Below the pieces are notes generated by a model that had not been told where the DNA came from, ran no database searches, and saw only the letters and a program-made list of their open reading frames with translations. Below are positions 57,455 to 64,000 of a stretch of DNA of 64,000 nt, piece by piece; the stretch's first letter is position 1, and the number at the start of each line of letters is the position of its first letter. A program made the translations under genes and the position numbers. This stretch comes from Laguncularia racemosa (lineage: Eukaryota; Streptophyta; Magnoliopsida; Myrtales; Combretaceae): the NCBI GenBank assembly GCA_037954665.1, contig JBBMOL010000200.1:186001-250000 (forward strand), written 5' to 3'.

Positions 57455-57979
57455 TCAGGGAAGGTCTACCTTCAAAAGTGCAACCCGTCAGTTCCAACTC
57501 CTTCCTCGCACCAAGGGGGACTTCTCAACCAGAGTGTGCCCAAGCTTCACGACTTGAATTCTCTACATTCTCCGAGAAAAGTTCCATTGAACCTCTTCGA
57601 TGACGCCTTCTTGGATTTGAAACTGGTGCCATCATCATCTTCTGCAGGCAATTACAACAGCGTATGCACCCTTGACAAAGTAAGATCTGCGCTCGAAAAG
57701 GCAGAAAAAGAACCCATAAGGAAGAGATCACCTTTCTGGAAACCGTCTTCATCGTCACCGTCTCCATCGCATTCCTCATCTTCTTCTTATTCGATGAGAG
57801 AAACCCGGGAGGAGGATAATGAAGAGAACGTTTTGCAGACTCCGATTGCAGCCGGATGTCCTAGCTGTTTGCTTTATGTGTTGATATCGAGAAAGGATCC
57901 AAAGTGCCCAAGGTGCAATTTCACTGTTCCATTTCCGTTGCCAAATTCGAAGAAACCCAGGATTGATCTTAACATGTAG
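57455..57979 (+). CDS. CFL1: CURLY FLAG LEAF1-like protein, exon 2 (rest of WW-like segment, EAR motif, C-terminal Cys pairs)
   Basis: Exon 2 codes for residues 99-272. It completes the WW-like segment (SGKVYLQKCNP, 99-109), then holds a Ser/Pro/Leu-rich middle with LDLKL (151-155, a second LxLxL EAR-type motif), SVCTLDKVRSALEKAEKEP, a Ser-rich linker, and a C-terminal block with CPSC (233-236) and CPRC (249-252) followed by KKPRIDLNM. Two spaced Cys pairs suggest a metal-binding knuckle, and DLN near the end is a further repressor-type motif. Stop TAG 57977-57979. The second Trp or Pro of a classical WW domain is not where expected, so binding to PPxY-type ligands is uncertain. Expected in the nucleus; open frame without lesions. 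Confidence 0.9.
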   Translation, partial: SGKVYLQKCNPSVPTPSSHQGGLLNQSVPKLHDLNSLHSPRKVPLNLFDDAFLDLKLVPSSSSAGNYNSVCTLDKVRSALEKAEKEPIRKRSPFWKPSSSSPSPSHSSSSSYSMRETREEDNEENVLQTPIAAGCPSCLLYVLISRKDPKCPRCNFTVPFPLPNSKKPRIDLNM

Positions 57980-58237
57980 ATATGAAGCGGGAAACAGAAA
58001 CACGTCCCCTTTTGCTTATTAGGTGAAGGATGTTCAAGTCTTTCAACCATGTAAATGATAGGTAATCTTTCTGGTTCCAAATAGTGTGCGTGCCTAGTTA
58101 AAAGGGGGGGGAGGTTATGTTATAATGTACATGGATTTTTTAAGGAAATGGCTCGATCAGATATTCTGAAAAATTAAAGTATTGAGTAAATACTTACTTA
58201 GTTTAATGGTTTTCATGTAATGATGAATATGTATATA

Positions 58238-58278
58238 GAGAGAGAGATAGCATAATCTGGATCGATCTCTCTCTCTCT
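58238..58278. repeat. GA/CT inverted repeat (hairpin)
   Basis: GAGAGAGAGAT at 58238-58248 pairs with ATCTCTCTCTCTCT at 58265-58278 across a 16-base loop, downstream of CFL1. Confidence 0.8.
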
Positions 58279-60052
58279 TTCCGTAATTAACTTGACTTGT
58301 ATTATCAGTGGAAGGTCTTAATTCCATCAGTGATTAGAATTTTTAAATAGTTCTAGTGTGTTTATTGGAAAGAAAGTTTGTCGTTATTATTATTATTATT
58401 TTAATATTTGTTGTAATTAATAGTTTACAATTATTAAATATGGCTGCAATAATCTCAATATAGCATTTAGTCGTAGGCAATAGTGGAATACAGCGCTAAA
58501 ACCAATCCCTAGATGTGGTGGCAGTGGTTAACTGCAGTAAAAAAGTCAATAAATAAAAAATAATAATAATTTTTATTTTTTGGCGAGGGACATTCGTGGA
58601 GTTTTCAACTGTAATAAATGTGGTAGTGTAGAAAAGCTTAATCACAGTGGGCGTGGGTAGAAACCATGTAATACTCATTTGACAGCACATTTCATTTGCA
58701 AAGACAACAAAATTGAATTGGAGAAGTTACTGTTACTGTTTACACGGGGGTTCTGGTATAAATTTTGGTGGCAATGGAATAACGTTTGGTATTTTATCGT
58801 CTTATAAAAAATATAACCCCAAAAAAAAAAAAAAAAAGAAGATAATAACTTATATTACTCCATTATTAATCCTTATTCACATCCAATGCTTATATACCCT
58901 ATTTGATAATAACTTCGTTTTACTTTCCACTTTTTGCTACTCCCCTTCATATTGTCGGTTTCATGCTCCCTTCATTTTATGTTGACTTGTAAATTATATC
59001 TACTATATAATTTCAATTTTTACAGTGAGGGAAGGGAGTATTTCTTAAGCACATATTGCTCCTAGAATATGATACAGGCTTTACGTTTTTACTTTACTGC
59101 ATTCTCTCTCTCTCTATATATATATTAAGACCACTCGTCATTGTTTCTCCAATTAACACATACACTTAAAAGTTAAACTTATAGATATATTTAAGATTTC
59201 CTTTCATTAATGGATTGCAGCTTTTACTGATGCCCCTCAATGAGGGATGAATGACGAAAGAAGACTTGAACTCTTGATTTTCTTACTGTAATACCGTATC
59301 AAATTAAACACCAAACCCATCATATCTACAACCATAAAATCATAGTTGTAATGTGGTTTGTAATATTTCCTCCACGGCTCCAATGGATCCCAAGTTTCAT
59401 GTTCATCCGTGTAGGATAGTTCTAGGAACTATACTTTATAGCTGTAGTGATCAGAAGCCATGATTGTGCCCGTAAGTCAAATGCCTATGCATGGAGAGAG
59501 ACATGGGTAAACACGATTGTGGTCAAACTCATTTTGGGTGCAATGTCTATTAAGTCATTCATCTTATAGAATATTTAGATTTATACATGAAAATTTGTAC
59601 GTAGCAATTTTATTCCCTTAAAATATTTTAAAATCTATATTAAAATTACATCTACTCTTTTTTCATAATAGAATAAGACCAATCGAACTATCCATTCAAT
59701 CTCTAGACTTTACTAAAGTGCTAGAGACGGTTTAGTCAATGAAAACGAGGGATGCGTTTACAGATAAATGTTAAATCCTTTTTCATAGATATTAGAAGAA
59801 GACACATTGAATTAAGAATTTCCTACCCTTCATGAATGCTCGAGCTTTAATTAGTAAAGAAAGGCAAAGCAGAGCGAGCATCACACCAAAACGATAGCTA
59901 TTAACAACCAAGAAAATTTAATCCTTGTCATAATACAAGATAAACTGGTCTGACAAAGAAAGACCATTTAAAGGGAAAAGAAAAATCCATCCTCTCCTTC
60001 ACCGCTAACAAAATGTTTTGAATGAAATACGAAAACCACGACTCGTGTGGTG

Positions 60053-60078
60053 CGGGGGGGTGGGGGGGGGAGGGGGGG
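60053..60078. repeat. G tract of three runs (7, 9 and 7 G)
   Basis: CGGGGGGGTGGGGGGGGGAGGGGGGG-like run, very unusual in this AT-rich setting, and able to form a G-quadruplex. Confidence 0.9.
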
Positions 60079-61494
60079 CAAACTCAAAGAGGGAAACATT
60101 CAATTAGACTTGATACACCAACGTGGTTTTAGAAATGTAAATAAAGGAAAGTTGATTTAAAAACTCATATATTTTCGTTTATGTTGGTTTGAAGTTGGAT
60201 TTTTTTTACAGTTTTATCATAGAAAAAAAAAAAAAAAACCCAAGCACTCATCAGACCGTTTGAGCTAAAGCCCATTCAAGATTTTTTCGGTGTAATGTTC
60301 CCACTACATTAGATCATCTTAGCTAACTCATAGTAAAATGGCTTCATAATTTATAGAGCCCCAACTGAGTTGGGTCCTATCCTATTAAGTTATAGGCACT
60401 TTGTAAATGAAGAAACAATTGGTTAGGAATTGTCTTTCTAAATCCATTTGGGCCTCATTTAGCCTTAATAATCCTTAAGAAGGCATAAACAAGCTAATGG
60501 GTTTATGTTATGAAGAAATGAGCTAAGTCTTATAATTTTTTTTAAAAAAAAAAAAACTTGGGCTTAGGCTTCATCTAAGCCTAAACCTAAAGCCCATGGT
60601 TACAAATGCTTCAATTTGGACTATCAATCATTAGGGATTCACCCAATGGTTATCATCTATGGCTCATTTGATTCGTTCATTTTAGTTTCAAAAAAATGGT
60701 CAAGATCAAAGGTCAAGATCTATATATAAGATTTAAAAAATTCAAGAATATAGAATCAAATCTATTATTACACGTGTATACAAGACATTGAGTCCATTTA
60801 TTCCTCTTCTCATGCCTCTCTCTAAGATCATCATTTCATGTGCTATCAAATCGAGACTTCTACAAGATTGACGAACAAGCTTGCTGCATGTGATTGGCCA
60901 GTTACACTAAATTCCCATACAATATGCACCAGTAAACCTATAGTTTTCAGGCATGAGCCTAAATGAGTGCCTTTTTTAGTGGGAAAAAAAAAAACTTACA
61001 AACCTCCACCATACTATCATTACTAGAATTTAATGTGTTACTAATACTACTAAAGAAATTTACAAAAGTAGTACTTTGACTTATAGGGTTCATGAACTAT
61101 AGAGGTCAAATCTTTTAATATGCATTTAAGGATTTATATTTTTAACGAATACACTAGCAAACACAATTAAATAATTGATAAAGATTGGTTTTTTTGTGAT
61201 TTTTAGGAACCAAGAAGGCATATGCACGATTTTCAAAATATTATGTATCTAAAGAATTAAATTAAGAGTAATTTCAAATAAATAGATATAAAGAAGACGT
61301 AAGAATATTCTAAGTTCACCATAATTTTATGTCCATAAGAATACTCAAATAGGATTGTATTCAAAGGTGTAATAATCATAATAATACATTTAAGGACCCT
61401 TTATTAGGCTAATCTCAGGTCACTAAAGTAAAGCTCATAATAAACTAAAATAATCGATTAAATATTAGTTACAAACTTTAAGGGCTTTATTTGG

Positions 61495-61794
61495 ATGCAT
61501 TCAAACAAAGCAAGGGTTCAATCGAATAATGATTATAAATTGAGGGGGATTCTGTGTTCGAATGCCCCAAAAGGTATCGGAATAAAGTGGTACAAAACCA
61601 CCAAAGTCAAACTTCATTTAGATGCTATAAAAGAGGCATTTGAGCGAAGTGCCTCTAAACTACTTTTATCTGCTAAAATGTCTATAGACTTATTATTATG
61701 TGCATGGATTTCTGGATGGCATGACATGTTGAATACTTTGACGTATAAACTTGATCTTCCTTTGATGGCACCTACAAGAGATATACAATATTAG
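61495..61794 (+). CDS. Unrecognised 99-residue reading frame
   Basis: MHSNKARVQSNNDYKLRG...DIQY from 61495 to TAG 61792-61794. The frame is also open some codons upstream. No signal peptide, membrane segment or known motif was seen. Composition is protein-like (Lys, Leu, Ser rich with a Trp-Tyr-Lys stretch), but nothing else supports a gene. A chance frame or fragment of an unknown transposon is more likely than an expressed gene. Confidence 0.15.
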   Translation: MHSNKARVQSNNDYKLRGILCSNAPKGIGIKWYKTTKVKLHLDAIKEAFERSASKLLLSAKMSIDLLLCAWISGWHDMLNTLTYKLDLPLMAPTRDIQY

Positions 61795-62235
61795 GTCAAT
61801 AGTCGGTCCAAACCCCTCCGGTTTCAAGAAAAATGATTCCACATCCTTCTTAAAATACATTTTAAAATCAGTATAATTTAGCATAATTACGAGCCTGAAT
61901 TAGTTAGTGATTTGACTTACTAATAACTTTTTCTTTTTCCATAAACTAATTTGATACCCTGTTTAAAGCCTAAATTCAGTCTCACTCTATGGATTTGAGC
62001 ATAGGCCTAGGAATTGCTCTACCTTGGAAAAATTAATCCCAAGCTATATTGATCCCCGAAACACCATTTTTTGCAATTTTTGAACCTTTTTTTTATAATT
62101 TTCTTTCTTTTAGTTTTTTCCCCTTTTTCTTTTGTCTTTTTCTACTCCACTTATATGGTCATCCACTTTTATCTTCGTAGCCATACGTACACGATATGCA
62201 TCTCACCCACCAGAGTTTTAATCTCTGAACTTTCG

Positions 62236-62948
62236 ATTTTAGGTAATTAAATATTTAAATTTTTATTTTTAATAATTTGATATTTATATTTTTTTAAAAC
62301 TAATCATTTAAGTGTCTTTATTGCAAACAAACGTTAACGTTGCTTATGTCAATAGTCACATGTTAAATTTTTATTAATTATTTTAAATAATATATAAATA
62401 TAATATTTAATAAAATTAATTATTATAGTTGGATTTTTTTTTTCAAAATTTTGCAGCTTTTTTATTTTTGAAAAAAAAACTAATATTTTATTAATTTTAT
62501 TTTTAATATTATATTATTTATTTAGAATAATTATACTAACCAATTAGGGGATGACATGTATAAAAAATTAACACATGACTACTAATATTAACAAAGTTAA
62601 CATCCGTTTGTAATGAATTTTGCTGACGTAGTTACATGTTAAACTATTTACTTATTATTTTAAATAATATATAAATATAGTATTTAATGAAATTAATTGT
62701 TATAGTTGGAGGTTTTTTTTTTCATTTTTTTCTCTTTTTTTTTAAAAAAAAAATTAATTTTATTATTAATATTATATTGTTTACTTAAAATAATTGCATT
62801 AACCAATTATGGGGTGACATATGTAACAAATTAACACATGATTACTAACATCAGCAAAATTAATGTCCGTTTGTAATAAAAAATACTTAAAAGACTAGTT
62901 TTTTAAAATTGATGAAAATAAAAGTTTAAACATCTAGTTACCTAAAAT
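62236..62948. mobile_element. AT-rich element with long terminal inverted repeats and internal duplication
   Basis: The left edge ATTTTAGGTAA (62236-62246) and right edge TTACCTAAAAT (62938-62948) are inverted copies. The inverted similarity continues inward for over 100 bases (for example ACTAATCATTTAAGTGTC on the left with CTTAAAAGACTAGT on the right). Inside, the block starting (G)TCACATGTTAAA and ending CCGTTTGTAATGAA (about 62351-62619) is repeated in the same orientation at about 62625-62882. No reading frame or clear flanking duplication was seen. Likely a MITE or fold-back element; the superfamily is undetermined. Confidence 0.7.
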
Positions 62949-64000
62949 GCAGAGGTGAGGCGCTAAGAATGTTGAAGAAGTGTTTCTCAATGTGTTTGGG
63001 GGATGAAATTATAGTCCTAACTCGTAAGCTATATAGCTTTCTTACACTTATGTTGTGTAGGTATCAACTTTTGTCCGAACACAGTATTGATCTGAGTCAC
63101 CGCCATCTTCTTTTATCGTTTCTTGTTACACGTAATGGCTGCTATTTGATAATACTATATATAGTTCGCAGTTGATGTTGAAATATATATTAAGAGAATT
63201 TTCGAAATATCCAACAAAAGCGCTCACAAGTTTGCTTATTCCGCTTAAGAGCTTCTACAACAAATATCTGTTCATCAATTTCTGAATTTGACAAGTACTA
63301 GCTGAACGACAGGTAATAAACATTTACGGAGACGGAGAAGAATATCTTTCAGAGGAGTATGAGCGTATATGCTTCATTAAATACTGCCAATTTTGTCGTG
63401 GAGCATGCTTTCTTGTGCATAATACAACAAGTTTATTGGAATCTTATTATGGGGAAAGAAAAAATAAAATAAAACAAGATTCATTTTTGTTAAAATGGTT
63501 AAAACCCGTCTATTGCGCAATCAGATAACCGATCAAAGAGTGTTTATATATTATGCAGAAGGCAACCTAAGATGAAATCATCGACTTCGGAGGCATGGCT
63601 AATTAAGGGTGTGACTTTGTGAGTGACGTTCCGGATTACGTATGTTTGACTTTTTAAGTCGACTGTCCAAGCAGCATGCCCCCACACCCACCTTTCTCCT
63701 TCTTCATATGCATATATATGTAGTATATTCAACATGAAAGAGTGCGTTTTCCTCTCTTCTGTAATAAAGATGAACAGCATGTTTAAGTCGTATAGATGAT
63801 GAGGACACTGGTATAAGGGTGTATAAAAAGTTATTTTACCAGCGTCAACCAACACTTGATTACAGCTTAAACAATTATCAGCCTTCGGAGATGCCTCATT
63901 GGTGAGGTGAGGTGAGGTTGCCTGTTGAGGCTAGCTCCAAGGATGACTCAATCAGGTACAAATCACGCACAAAATGAATTTACTCGAGGCCCAAGAAAAT
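62949..64000. other. Right-edge region, no gene seen
   Basis: Frames at 62969-63175 and 63544-63855 have no domain. Three GGTGA units at about 63899-63916 are the only repeat. The region might hold an untranslated exon or promoter of a gene beyond the window, but nothing here proves it. Confidence 0.4.

Larger units (their letters stand above)
57980..61494. other. CFL1 3' region and intergenic
   Basis: The CFL1 3' untranslated region probably covers the first ~150-200 bases. Beyond that are simple repeats, a GA/CT hairpin (58238-58278), an A run near 58819-58837, and a G tract (60053-60078). Frames at 58496-58690 and 58713-58985 are not convincing. Confidence 0.5.

Noticed and set aside
57525..58080. 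Minus-strand frames over CFL1 exon 2
   Set aside because: Shadows of the CFL1 coding sequence.
63544..63855. 103-residue minus-strand frame near the right edge
   Set aside because: No recognisable domain and no splice or promoter context to support a gene.

Overview
The window looks like a repeat-rich stretch of a eudicot nuclear genome. It is AT-rich, two single-copy-looking plant genes are separated by tens of kilobases, and most of the rest is LTR retrotransposons and hAT DNA transposons in several states of decay. I found no bacterial operon, CRISPR array, rRNA gene or intact tRNA gene, and no new cellular defence or metabolic system. What is unusual is the transposon architecture: an LTR element inside an LTR element, a hAT inside a hAT, a TRIM-like element, and several fold-back or tandem structures.

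Layout. 1-280 is the end of an unrecognised reading frame that runs off the left edge. 2260-8030 is a hAT element with Tam3-like ends, carrying a broken transposase gene on the minus strand and, in its right subterminal region, a GC-rich 797-bp non-autonomous hAT (7167-7963) flanked by a perfect 8-bp duplication. 9714-9953 is a 240-bp inverted repeat. 11649-12092 is an apparently intact SAUR gene. 13367-14671 is a 1.3-kb TRIM-like element with two ~397-bp LTRs and an initiator-Met-type primer site. 16567-43556 is an old Ty3/Gypsy element of Tat-like organisation (gag, pol, then an antisense extra ORF). Its RNase H region is split by a younger 13.9-kb Ty3/Gypsy element (21271-35126) with ~1.95-kb LTRs, an extra ORF before gag, and a tandem-repeat array before its 3' LTR. 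47850-51549 is a second hAT with a perfect 8-bp duplication. 55706-57979 is a two-exon gene for a CURLY FLAG LEAF1-like protein with a WW-like segment. 62236-62948 is an AT-rich element with long terminal inverted repeats.

The two cellular genes (SAUR and CFL1-like) look functional: open frames, sensible start codons and, for CFL1, consensus splice sites. All transposon reading frames are interrupted, often at codons where the family has Trp or Gln, as expected from deamination of methylated cytosines. The layers can be ordered. The outer Gypsy element has the more diverged LTRs and was split by the inner one. The 797-bp hAT landed in the larger hAT after that one had inserted.
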